This document shows positions 12,901-26,300 of a stretch of DNA of 64,000 nt, one piece after another. The DNA comes from Macrocystis pyrifera. Lineage: Eukaryota; Sar; Phaeophyceae; Laminariales; Laminariaceae. Location: positions 4,499,862 through 4,563,861 of the forward strand of contig JASSKH010000029.1 of NCBI GenBank assembly GCA_031763025.1. The letters are read 5' to 3'. The notes beneath the pieces are model-generated. The model was not told the origin of the DNA, did no database searches, and saw nothing but the letters and a program-made list of their open reading frames with translations. The position numbers and the translations under genes were made by a program. How positions within the stretch are numbered: position 1 is the stretch's first letter; each line of letters opens with the position of its first letter.

Positions 12901-15900
12901 AATCAATACTGTACTTGGTGCTCATTTGGAGAGCCCGGCAGAGAGTTAGAACGGGAAATAGTCATGCACAACTTAGTATTGGCTGGTGTACGTAATACCC
13001 GGCACCTCTCTGTCCCGAAATATGGAGACGATTTCTATACTCACATCAAATAAAACGATCTTTGCAGTTAGGGACATATTGATACCACGGGGTCCATAGT
13101 TAATAGGACCTATGGTGTACATAAAAACCTCTATATTTACCTATTTTTACTAACAAAATTTGGTCCCGTTAACTATGGACCCCCGTAAATAGTGGTGTTC
13201 TACACCAGTGGCACGAAGTACGCCATACACTTTTGTTATAGAACTGTAGTCCCGCTCTGGGGACAAATCGGTCAAAAACCGAGCATTACGGGGGACCATA
13301 GTAGAGGGGACCATACATTGTTTGTAAAAATAGGGAGGTATGTAGGTTTTTGTGTGTACCGTGGGTGCTATTTACTATGGCCCTCCGTAATAGTGTATGT
13401 CGCCGAAACGGGACTGCAGTCCTAAATGGGTGAAGGTATTGGCCGGAAATGGTGTACGAGCTGGAGTTCAGACGCTTCGACCATGTCTTAACTGCTGTGG
13501 GATTTTGAAATCCGAAAAAGTGATGCGAGCCTCTGCTCTTTTACGTCACTTGGCGTACTTTTTTACCCAAAGTCCGAGCCGGCTTGAGGTCGCTCTCCTC
13601 ATGATTCTTGCGGCCCTTTGGCGAGGAGTGTCTAGACCCCGTTCTTCCTTTCTCCAAGCGCTTTTTTTCTGGTGGAAACCCTTTTGGGATCCAGGGAAAG
13701 CGATCAAGCGAAACGAGCTCTCTGGTGTTATCAAATGGTTTGTGTGAGGGAGCGGTGCAGCAGTGTAGACAAGCATTGATGTCGGCCCCATATAGGCCAA
13801 AAGGTCATTTCCAGGCATTTTCTTGGCTATGTATTATATTAATAGTTGATGACATTCTTACGGGTTGTTGTCAGTAGAGCAGTTTCATACGTAATGGTCG
13901 CAAAAATAGGGAACGTTCGGGATATATCCCCGCACGGATCGAAACGCGCATCCGGTGCCACGCCAATTGATGCACCCACCGGCTTGGCCAGCAGGGATGT
14001 CGATGAAAGGGCAGAAGCTTTCGCGCGCATCACCGTGCTTGGATTTTTTGGCGAGCCAAGTCGTCATCGCCTATGCCAAAGCAGGTCAGGTCGCAGGGCC
14101 ACAGCACAAACTCAAGGTTCGAACGTGAAACGGCCAGTGGAGCTTCCCGACCGGGGGGAGCTATTGCGGGGGTTTCGTACAGAAATGCATGGCTTTGGTT
14201 ACTGGCGCTACGTAGTTAGGGCGGCCTAGACCAGTTACTTGCCGCTTTGACACCTCGCCGTATTGCCGGGCTCCTCACGGGTCGGGTCGCATCGGGTCGG
14301 CCCAGGAGGGTTTTCAAACTTTCACGGATGGAGTCAGGTCACACTTTCCCGACCCGACCGAACCCGATCTGACCTGACCTGCGAAGTTTTACCCAACCCG
14401 TGAAATGCGTATTGCTGTAATCCGACGTCGTTGAGTGTAGGTATCAACCCGTTGGGAACCCAGCGAAAGGGATCGCAACAGCAGTGAGAGGCGCAGCTGA
14501 GGCGTGAGTAGTGTTCTATGATGAGCGCCTGTCGTACAGGTATTAATAGTTGGTGTTGGATATCGGATATCGGATATCGATTTCGATACGATAGCGCTAA
14601 ACACAAAAAAAAAAAAACGGTTGCACGTAGTCGATACGATCTCTAATGTATATATTATGGTACGTACGTAGGAGCTTTTGTTTACTTTGTATCTGCTTAT
14701 AGTGTCGGATGTCGGACATCGATTTCGCTACGATAGTGATGACCAAAAAAATCAATTGTACGTAGTCGATGCGATTTCCAATATCTGCGTGTGTTCTTCA
14801 AATTAAACTGTTCTTTCTACCCGTCGACATCCAGCACGATCAGTGTCCGTGCCGATTCTTCAATCCTATATAGAGATACTAGTTCTGTGGTCACGAAGCT
14901 ACGCCACGGAGATGATATGTGGTACGTGCTCTGGAGCTTTTGTTCAGTTCGTATCTGCATACAAGTCACTGGGCTGCCAGGGGGTGGAGAGCAAAGCACG
15001 TTCGAATACGACACATCTCGAAAAATCGATACGATATCCAACACTATTATAACAGCAGCCGTATATACAACTGAAGCACTTGTAGATGGTGTTTCGAGCG
15101 GTAAAGTTACCAACCTTTTCAAGTCTGTATAAGGCAGCAGCTGTTGATAGAGTCGCTTCGTCTTATGATGGATGCCGCGATCGTAGTTTCTTCTGCGCCA
15201 ATGTTCCGCTCTCAACCCCCACGAACGATGTCCAGCAGTTGACAATTATCCTGCTGTGCCCATGTGACAAAAGCTTGCTTCGAGGGTGGGTTTTCTGTCG
15301 GGGAGGTATCCCACTTTATCGCGGTTTGAATATCATATCCATTGATTCTGTTTATTTTTTTCCAACCGCCTTATCAACTATTATTATTAATAATAACATT
15401 ATTACCAGGTACCTGGAATATAGTGTGTCGCATGTTGTATACGATCGATCGTGTCATGTCAGGTGTGAACAAAGTTGTGATACTCCTTCTCTTTTTGGCG
15501 TTTCCTGATATTCTGATCACTTGGTCAACTTGATCAACTTGATCGCCTGGTCGCTTGGGTCGTTTGTGTCACTGCCTGCTGGTGCGGGTGCTGGTCCCAT
15601 TAACGACAGAACTACTGCTGCACGTGCGTACTCTCTTCACGCTTGACATCCTTTACGTATTGCTATTGTAGCACCGTGTCGGTATAATGGTGGTACTGGC
15701 ACATGCGTGTAGTCGCAGTGCTGGTGCCATGATCGCGTCGCAGGGTGCTACCGGGAGTCCCCGCCAATGGTGATGGTCCTGATATGTGCCAGGTATACTC
15801 ATGCTTTATCTTCGTCGTACGGAGTATCAGTAGGACTCGGTTTGCGGCCAATCACAGCGTCCCTCTCATGGACTCCCCCTTCCCCCCAAACGCCCCCCCT

Positions 15901-18900
15901 CCTCCCCGAGACATCTGTTGTCTTCGTCCCTCTCTCTGCCGCGATCACTCCTGTCGTGCAGAAGTATACGAATGTCGCCGTCCCCTCACCGGTGCGCATG
16001 CCAGGAATCATACAAGCCTGTGCGTTGCACAGCTGTAGTACATACACATACTGCTGTATCAGGTATCACACAGGGTGCGTACATGCTTCGAGTTTACAGC
16101 TTCATTATCGTTTCGGGGATACCGCTCTTGAAACAATGCTTGGGAGCACCTTGTGCACTACTGCTGTTGGTAGTCACAAGAGGCAATATTGTGTAATTTC
16201 CCCGTGCTTCTTGGTAATATGTACCACCCCGTTTATTTATCGGAATTGATGTCGAGACTGGGCATTCTTCGTCATTCTGGAGTGAGCGGTATAACTCACC
16301 AGATACCACTATGACTGTTGATGTATGCGCCGTTTTGATTCACCCTTGATGTATGAACGGTATGATATTTTGGGAACAGGGTGGTAACCTGTAACACAAC
16401 AAGAAAAAAACGCCGCCTGGGGTGATATGCCGAGCCGAGTGCGCCTCCAGACTAAGCGGGGACAGGATGCGTGCACACGGCGATAATGATGGATTTGGAG
16501 ATGTCTCGAAGAAAATCGTTCCATATTATAGGGGGCATCTATCTGTCGGCGTCTGCGCTTTCCCCGTCGCCCAATGAAATCCGCTTGGAAATTCGCCCGA
16601 AACGGCGTGTCGTCATCTCGCGCGTTTCACTCGTCCACGGACGGCGTGCATGTCCCACCACTATGTTGCGGAGTATCGGGATCGTTTAGACTAGATATCA
16701 ATGTGCAAACGATACTTACATCTTGGAACAGAGTGGTAATGCTCGCGTGTGCGACACGTTTAGGTACCCGCGGCGCCATCATCATCCTTCTTTTTTTTTT
16801 TTTTTTTTTTTTTTTTTTCTCGTCGCGTGTATGCACAGCCTTAACTTAAGTACCGCTTATGTACCTCTGTTCGCAGCAGCAGTGGTATTAATAGTATAGG
16901 TCACCAGGTGCCCCTTGTATGTTGACACGTCAGGTCTCCGCGGTGTTTTCCCTTTTGACTTCCGCTCTGTTCGAAAATTTAAGGACGGTTTCGTCTTCAG
17001 ATTAGCGTATAAACGCTCCCTTATGTTGTCACCCCCCCAGAGAGGACTATCTTTTGCCTTTTCCATTTTCGTTAAGGCGCTCCTGTGCGTTTAGACACTG
17101 CTGTATGTGTTCGAGGACGACTAATGGGAATTCGGTTTCTTGCGTGGCGCCTTTGTTTTTGTGCTGCCGAGCTACGAGATCGAACGTATTCTTACGTAGT
17201 TGTCGGGCATATTTACTTTCGAGCCGTCTTGTACTACAGCAGTATTAAGAGATGGTGAGATGCTTCGGGACGTGAGAGAGCGTTCGAAGAGACCTACCTG
17301 ATCACGAAAAAAGACCGATACGCAAGAGCTTTTTTTTTGTCTTGGTGATTTCTACATCCGCTCTTGAAGTTGGGTGCGAAACGCCTCCATGGCGCTCAAG
17401 CACCAATAATTGAAGTTTTACTCCTGCAATCGTGAATACATGCCTCTCGGTGACGTCGAAAGTCATTTCAAACCAACTCTCCGCTCGGGTGCAAGTCCTG
17501 CAGTGATGTGCGATAGTGTCTCGCTCGCCTGTTCGCGGCCCATGAGCGTTTCGCCTCTCTTCAGGTTATCGTAGTCTCAACACGGCCCGGCACGGGATGA
17601 GGCAATACGTAGATTGTAACGCCTTATCGACCCCGTGCGGGATGCTCTTGAACTAATGTACGCACTGCTGCTGTAGCTGCGTGCGGTAGTTTGCGGAGTC
17701 CTTGTGCCGTCGCATCTGACAGGCACGTTCGTGGCTTCGCGTGTGTGTTTAGCCCTAAAGATAGTGAGTCAGGGTGTTGGTCTGCTATTACGGGGGACCA
17801 TATTAAATAGGACCTACGGTACGCACAGAAACCTATACATTTCCCTATTTTTACTGGCAATATTTGGTCCTATTAACTATGCCCCCCCCCCCCCATAATA
17901 ATCAGGGTGTTGGCCTACTTTTAGCGTCACCCAAGTACTGACAGTTCCTTTAGTGCTCCCACTACGATGCTGGTGTGCCCCTACAAACAGTACTGGCACT
18001 ATATAGAGCCCTAGCCCCAACCCAGAGCCTAGCGGCAATCGGCACGACTCCCTCCGCACGCTGCCACATTGGTTAATCCCACCAGAAGTGCCGAGCGATC
18101 GATCTCACCGGCAATGTATCGGGCAGCCGGCACTGCTCAACCCGGCGATATAGAGGGACCTCGCTGTAGTATAATTTTTTGCGTACGGGCGAGGAAAAGT
18201 GTTGTGCTGTGATTGTATAGTAGCTTTGGCTTTTACCCCCACCCGACTGCGGCAGTATTATTACGGGGGGCATAGTAAATAGGACCAAATATTGTTGGTG
18301 AAAATAGGGAAATATATAGGCTTTCGTGTGTACCGTAGGTCCTATTTACTACGGCCCCCCGTAAAGGTAGTTTCTTCGGTTTGCCGCCACCGAGCTACGG
18401 AGTGGTAGCTAGCCGTGAAATTCGACCAATTCACTCACCGCTCTGTGGCAGTACACTGAAGCATTGTGGTGTGATGTACTGCTTCCCCCTTCCTCTCTGA
18501 AAAAACCGAGGCTGAAAAGGAAACGTCGTATATGTGTGTGTACGAGGACAGGCTTTGTTCTGTTTCGTTTTTGTTTTATTGGCTCACCGGTTTTACTCGC
18601 GGGCTCAACTCCGTTAGTTTTTTTTTTTTTCTTTTTTTCTTGTCCGTTGTCACCCTTCTGGATAGGCCGTGCTCAATGGTGTAGTCCCCCCCCCCCCTCC
18701 CCCTGTAAATACATCCGTACGTACCTGGTATGTTAATTAATAATACGGCGCAGAGGGCTCAACGTTCCCCCTGCTCGTCTATTTTATTTACATCGGTTTT
18801 TGCTCGACGCGCACGATCGGCGACTTGCGTATGGATATTTAGATATGTATCATTCTCCATTAATATTTCAGGTACACACCCTGGTATATTTCTTAATCAT

Positions 18901-18977
18901 GCCATTTGGTCGCGCTCGCCCTCTTTTTCTCTCTCCTTCCATCACTCGTGAGTCAGACCCGGGTCACACAAGCTGGC

Positions 18978-19026
<49 letters not shown>

Positions 19027-20302
19027 ACCTCCTCTCCGCAGCTGTTCGTGCCTTGCATTATTTTTCCCAAGAAGACTTCAACCCTTGTGCCATCACCGCG
19101 TCTAGCCGCGCCTTTGCCGGCAGACGCTGTCGGCAGTCGATTCCGTTTTATTTGTACGTTTTCTGCAGATAATTTTCACAGTCTCGCCGACTCCAGGACC
19201 AACGCTTTTACGGGGGGGCCATAGTAAACAGGACCTACAGTACACACAAAAAACTACTTATTCACCTATTTTTGCTAACAATATTTGGTCCTGTTTACTA
19301 TGGTCCCCCGTTATGGCAGCATTCGAGGGCAACCCTTTATGACTGCTGTGCCGTGTTGGGGACAAAACCACTCAGCATTTTGAGCGGTTTTTTTCTCTCC
19401 GAAACGGGACTGTCTTGCACGAAAAAGGTTATAATAGGCCACCGGGGCGAGATACATTTCTAGGAGGATGATACTCAGAAATATGTCCTGTGCACGCGAG
19501 AGGCGAGATACATTTCTAGGATGATGATACTCAGAAACATGTCCTGCGCACGCGCAGCGGTGAACCGCACCGGCCGAGATTCGAACTCCAGCGCAACGGC
19601 CAGCGAGGATGCTGCTGGCCCACGCGTGAGTCGATGTATGACCGCATGTGATGTCGTCTCAAGGTAGCCGTACTCTGTGCGCGGTGTGCTTGGTTGTTGT
19701 CACCAGCCTGGGCTATCGTTGCTGTTGTTCTCCCATGTACACAGTGTGTTTTGTACGGAAGTATCCAACCATTTTTTCGAAAAAAATGTGGGAAAAAACC
19801 GTCTCGGCTCTTGAGATCGAATTTTTCCTCAAAACTCATTTATATGATACTTGATACAGGAGTACAGCAGCACCAGGTACAGCAGTGGATACAACTATCA
19901 ATATGAACAAGAGAATTGTACGGTTAAGAGAGGCCAAATCCGCTGGACCCGCCTATACTTTCAAAGCGATATACTTCCCCATTGTGCTGGATAGGAGAGA
20001 AGGCTATAATAGTTTGCTATAATAGTTTGAAGAGAGGTGTTTTCGGCCGGTACCGCACCTCTCTTACGTCGGGGTGTATGTACCCACTGCTTGCTGTGCT
20101 GTTTTTTTGACGGAGAGGCACGCTAGAGTGTCCTCCCTGTCCGTCAGTGGTATCCTTGCGGCTGTCGCTTTTTTTTGTTCAGTGTGTCGTTACTGATGTT
20201 GTGTTGTTTGTTTTGCGGTGTTGGTTGATGTTGTAATTGCGTTGTTGTGTTGTTAGCATTGCGTATTTTTGTGGCGCTTTCTTGGCGGAAACCCAGACAT
20301 GT

Positions 20303-20343
<41 letters not shown>

Positions 20344-23300
20344 GTGCTGGTGCTGGTGCTGCTGGTGCCGGTGTGCATGGCATCTGGCGCTTGTTGATTG
20401 TTGGTGTGCGGTGTCCGGCGATATCTGTCCCTACGACCCATGTATTTCAGGGGGTACAATAGCGGGATGACATGGCATATATAGGAGGATACTCGTTTGA
20501 TTCGTTTGAGATGGTTTAAAATTCACTATACGAGAGGGTGATAAAGTAAAGATGAATGGGGTGGGAAGAGACGAGCCAGACGAGACGACGCATCAAAGAA
20601 AGAGGTAATAAGACGAGAGGGTGTAACATATCAAAGGATGAAAACGAGACGAGGCGATATGAGAAAGAAATCATAAGATGATACGGGACGAGAAAAAGCG
20701 TTCCTCCGCAGCTTGCTTGCACTGCGCGACTTTTCTCTTCGTTCTCTCTGTCTCTTTCTTTGCTTCTATCTGCCTCTTGTCTCTCGCGCTCTCCCTCACC
20801 CTCAGTTGATTCTCTATATTTTTTTTTATCCCTCACTCTATGTTCCATAGCTCTTTGTTCTTTCTCTCTCCCTCCATCTCTTCATCTCACCACTCCTCTC
20901 CAATCCATCCAACATCCATCCACACCAGCCCCCAATCCGATCCATGCACCGTTATTATTATTTTTTTTTTCTTGTGTTATCGCGATTATTTTCTGACATT
21001 TTTTGACGGGAGTGATGATGCTGAATTCCCTAAGGACGGTTCGTCGTCGCGCCGCGCCCCCCCCTCCCCCCCCCCCCCCCCCCCCCCCCATCCATCCACC
21101 CTTAGGTTTTCCACACCACACCCGCAACTCTGTTAGGACTACAGTCCCGTTTTGGGGACATACTACTTGGAATTTGAGTATTTTGTCCCCCAAACTGGAC
21201 TGCAGTCCTAAAACCCTTACGACACGTTCCTTCTACGATTACGCAGGTGTTATCTCGTACGACACATCGAAACTGCGTACTTGGGCAAGCGAGCGCGAAG
21301 CTATAACCCCCCCCCCCCCCCCCCGTTTTTTTCTTTCTTTTCCGAGGAAAACGAAAACCCTCTTCTTTACGACGCACGGTTCATCGAGGGTGGGGTGCGA
21401 ATTACCCGTGTGTGGTAAGTGTGAACTAGTTTTTTGTTTTTGTTTTTTGTTCTTTGTTCTTTGTTTTTTCAGTGCGTCGCCCGTGTTAAGTCGAGGTGTA
21501 CGAGGGACTACAGCTGGCGTTGGATATCGTATGGAGTTTTTCGATGTGCGAGGCATCGAACTGTGGAACGTTCGATGTGTCGTGTCGAGCGTGTGTTGCC
21601 GTCTGTCTCCTGGCGTCCCCGTGTTTTTTTCTGTCTTGCCTTTTTGCACCGCCGAGAGTCACTAACCGTTTTTCTTCTGCAAAGTTTGTCCTTGACTAAT
21701 TCCAAGTAGTTTGTTCCCAGAAAGGCGTGGGTGGTGTCGTAAAGGCGTTATTCTGTGTCCAAGGGACCGACCTTTTCCTCTGCGACGTGCTTTTTGTGTT
21801 TTTTTTTTTAATGTTCCTTTTTGAATGTTCAAGCTTAGTGTTTGTTCAGTACCGTGGTACTTACATGTACAGGAGCATGCTTTTTTGTTTGTTTGTTTTT
21901 CCGGTTTGCTTGTCCTTCTCCTCTCCCCGATTCTTCCTTCCTTTTTTTCTTCTGCTGTTGTCTTGACTTTCCGGCGTCGTTGCCCTGGGCTTGTCATCCA
22001 TTAATTGTTTTCCCAGTAGTCAATTCATGGCTATGTACCTTTTAGAGTCCTTTTTATTTTTTTTTACAACGGGCTAGATCATGCCGGTAAGCTGATGGGA
22101 GATCGTCATCGTCATGTACACCATGAACAAAACAACAACGAACACAAGGCAACAAAATCAACACAGAATAGTATAATTAACATATGCCACACGGGTGAGA
22201 CGAAATACAACAAACAGCTACTCGTACTAACGTGACCAGCGGGTCAAACTAAAACCAATCAACCCAACTCTCCCGACAAACAAAACTGTGTCTACTTTTT
22301 TTTCGTTATTATTGCGTTCCTCTTTTGCGAAACTAATTACAGTGGGTTGGGTTACAAGCCGTATCCCCACAAGCCCCAACCAACCTTCAATCCTCTTGAT
22401 TAACACCCCTGGCGCTTGTTCTGTGGTACTCAACAGAGAGCTAGCTAACCATGAAGCCCATCGAATTCGCAGTTCCGCCAATTTACCCTCCTCCTGCGTG
22501 CTGAACGAATGCTACAGTATGTATTTCTGTGGGAAGAGCAATCAGCACGGACCGCGAAATTCGATGCAAAACGAGGAGCGGTGGGGATGCTGACAGAAAA
22601 CTCTCTGCGCGATAGCAAGGAAGGCACGTATATACCGTATATGGGGGAGAAGGGACGACACCTGTGTCCACGGCTACCGCTCAAAGGCTGCTCGTAGTCC
22701 AGAATGTCGCTGAGGGTTGAACCTCCTACTACTGCTGTTGTCAATAAAATGTGTAGAAGAGTAGTGGTCCCCATCCAGTGCCGGTTGAGCCGTGCCGAGT
22801 GCCCAATGCGCATAGCGCCGGCGAATTCACTTGGCACAAGCGGGATTGACCAGTGTGGTAGTTTGCGGAGTACTGCCGGTTGCCGGTAGAGTGTCGGTAT
22901 TGTTGACTGGCGCATACCGGCATTGTAGAGGGACCAGCACTACTGCACCTGGTACACATGCCACCCTGTCCCGTTGCACAAGGACCGTTTGTCCAGTACT
23001 TGTTCAGCACAAACGGCGTTGGTATTCGAGGATGCGGAGTTGTGCTGTGAATGGGCGCGCTGAATGTCTCGGGGCCGGGAGAACGGTTTGATAGTCGCAC
23101 TGTAGATGCAGGGGAGGAGCACTACAGCACACCACGTTCGATCCCAGCGTTGCAGCCTGATCGTACGGTTCCGGAGGTTGGAGTTCCTGTGCTTTGATGG
23201 CCTACAGCAGTAGTAGTGACGTCATCGTCGCTGTTGTCATTCGTGGTGTCTACTCTGTAGTGTCCATGTTGTTGAGAACGATACTCGCCGCGTACAGCAG

Positions 23301-26300
23301 TGCAGAAGGGCGAAGCTGAACAGGGCGCCGTTTGTATCACCGAGGTGTCCCCGGTGGCTTGGTAGGTGGTCCGCGTGCCTATGAAGATCAATTTCGTGGG
23401 TCCGAGTCTCACCGATTGCATGCTCGTAGGGACTCTTTCTTGCATAAAAAAAATGGTTGGCGGAAAGCGCGAGAGCGTGAGTCAGCTACATTCGATGAAA
23501 GTCGACGGGCAGTGCGAACGCTGAACCCTATTCGCGACCAAAATAATTAAGGCACGTACCGGGGGCAGAAGGGACGGACTTGTCCAGAAGATCGCCGGGG
23601 GTAAAACCTCCTACGAGTTAGGCTTGAAAGTAGTGCTGATGAAATTAAAAAATCACATCATACATGTCTATTTATTTCAGTCTCAATTCCAATTTTTCGG
23701 CAAAAAAGAAGTGGCATTATACTATTGCGCCTTGAATGTATACGTGCAAGTATCATACATCCACACACTCTGTGCTCTGTAGCCAAGAATATCTCTTGTC
23801 TTCGCGCTTTTCTTTCTTTTTTTTTTTCCATCCTCTTTCTTCAGTCTTTTTGGATGTTAGTTCATGATATCGGTGAGGTGTATGATGTACGATGCCTGTC
23901 CCCCTTGAACATGGCACCTTTTGAGTAGACGTCTCTGATAACCTACACACCGCCTAAAACGTGCGGTCGAATGATCACATACATCAAGCTGGCAAGATGA
24001 GGTTCGAGGAATTTTTCGATCTCTCCCAGCTTTGTCTTTATTCCTTTTTTTCTTGAAACAACTCTTTCCTTTTTATGTTGCTGCGTAGAAATACACCGTT
24101 TTACTGCAATTCAGTTCAGATGAAAAGGTTGTCTGTCCAAACAAAGAGACCCATAACTATTGTATATGTTGAATGTACAATATATGGTTATTGTCGAATA
24201 GTCCTATTAATAGGGTACGCTCGTATGAAAAACATGAGCATGCTGTGCTATCTAAAGTCGAGAGGAAAACTTGCCAGAAAAGGAATAGAAACCAAAGAAA
24301 TAAGAGCCATTCATACGACCTACTGCTGCTGTCGTAGTAACAGCAAATTGTACGAATGTCGGCGGTGTCTACGCTCGGGCGCTTGTCGCCTGGCTCGATT
24401 ATACTGATGTACATCTACGGGTCAGATGGACCCGAGAGATGGGGCAAACGGGAAAGTTTTGAATCAAATCAAGAAGCGTTGCAGGACAACGGAGATCGCT
24501 ACTATTACGGGGGACCATCGTAAACGGGACCAAATTTTGTTGTAAAAATAAGGCAATATGTAGGTTTATTGTGTGTACCGTAGGTGCTATTTACTATTAA
24601 TATGGTCCTCCGTAATATTAATAATAGAAAGTAACCGAGTACGAGGGCACGGCCGAACTCATGCCACGAACAGGATGAATGTTCAGAAACCGAACACTTG
24701 GTGAATTTCACCGATCATGAAGATTTTATTGTATCAGATCATAAAGCAAAACCGTACACTAAGTATCCATACGAAGACTACGGCGGTAACAATAACAATA
24801 GAATGCTCTTCACGTATATATAGCACACCAGATATTTACCAGGGTACGTACGTATACAGCAGTCACTGGTACCCCCGCCACTGGTGTAGTATCTACTATC
24901 CGCAGCAGCAGTCGTACACTGACCATAAACCCAAAACTATTCGTGAACCATTTCTAGATAGTACATCACTCGTGAAGCTATCGAACAGGACACCTACGCA
25001 GAAAGACGGTAGTAGCGTGGGCGACGCAGCAAGTATGCCCGGACGGGCCCTACGCCAGCCACGTACCGGTCACGGCCAGACGACGCACGCCCACACGACT
25101 GCTGTGATTACCAGTCACTACGGGTGACCATATCGACAGTGAAAGGACCCATCGTACGTACGAAAACCTATATATTAGGGCATTTTTACTTACTGCTGTG
25201 GGCATGTATGGTGCTGATTTTTGTATGTCTCCCCGCAATGGTCTTGTTGTCCTCTGTGTCGGGAGAGAGACGGGAGGCTATGTACCAACCCCGCCCTCCG
25301 CTACGAAACGAGCGCAGGCAGCTTTTGATGGTAAAGCAGTGGTGGTCTCTCTGCAAAGCCGAACGGTTGAGTGTACCGGCTCCGGCTGGCCCGCCGCGTG
25401 TGGTGCCTGTGAAAACGCTCTGGCACAGATGGGACTAAACTGTGTGGCAGTGTGCGGAGTAGGTGACTGTACTGCTGTATTACGGGGGTACATAGTTAAT
25501 ATTACCTATGGTGTACATAAAAGGCTATATATTTACCTATTTTTACTAACAAAATTTGGTCCCTTTAACTATGGTCCCCCGTAATAGTCGGCTGGCGCAT
25601 ACCGGCACTATATATAGCGGTGATCGGCACTACCGCTTCTACTTGGCAGGTCTGCATGCTATTCGTAATTGGCATATTGTACGGGTGAGCAGACCTCGGT
25701 TGTCGTGTGTACCAATCCTCTGGGCGTGCGTACATATAATGACCGACTGGTGTTCTCATTAGTGTCTGAACGATCCTTATATTTCCGTCCCAGAGCGATA
25801 TGTTGCTGTACCCTGATTATTTATACATTGGTTCGTGATACTTTGTCTGTGGTAACGTGTATCACACGGGTGATTGAGAAAACAACTCCCTCCGGGATAA
25901 ATTCTTGGGCCGTTTTTTACCCGAAACAAGAACAAGCGCACACATCTAGAGCTGGCGACGTTGCCCAAGGTACGGTCGGGATGTTTACATACACTGACGC
26001 GACGCCCGGCGTTTGTTTCTCGCTCTCCCCGTTGCCAAGAACAATCCAGGCCTCTGGAAATTCGTCCGTGGGGTGGGGTGTCTTATCTTGCGTGCTATAA
26101 TTTGCACCTTCAGGCACGTATGGTGTGGTATGGTACGTGTGATGAGACGTATACTCGTACGAGGGAAACGCTTATGCCTGCTGCGAAAAAGGACCCTTGT
26201 CTAATTCCAAGTCGTTTTATGCCCGAAATGCGGGTGCAGGTTCTAGGGGAGTAACGCACATTTATTGTACGTAGGGATGTGAATTGCCTGACTAAAGGTA

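Noticed and set aside
12513-12995. Several overlapping Lys/Arg- or Phe/Ser-rich frames
   Set aside because: They arise from the CCTT/CTTT pyrimidine tract on either strand.
19560-19630. GAGTTCGAATCTC on the minus strand, B-box-like
   Set aside because: No acceptor stem or credible anticodon arm; more likely part of a repeat.
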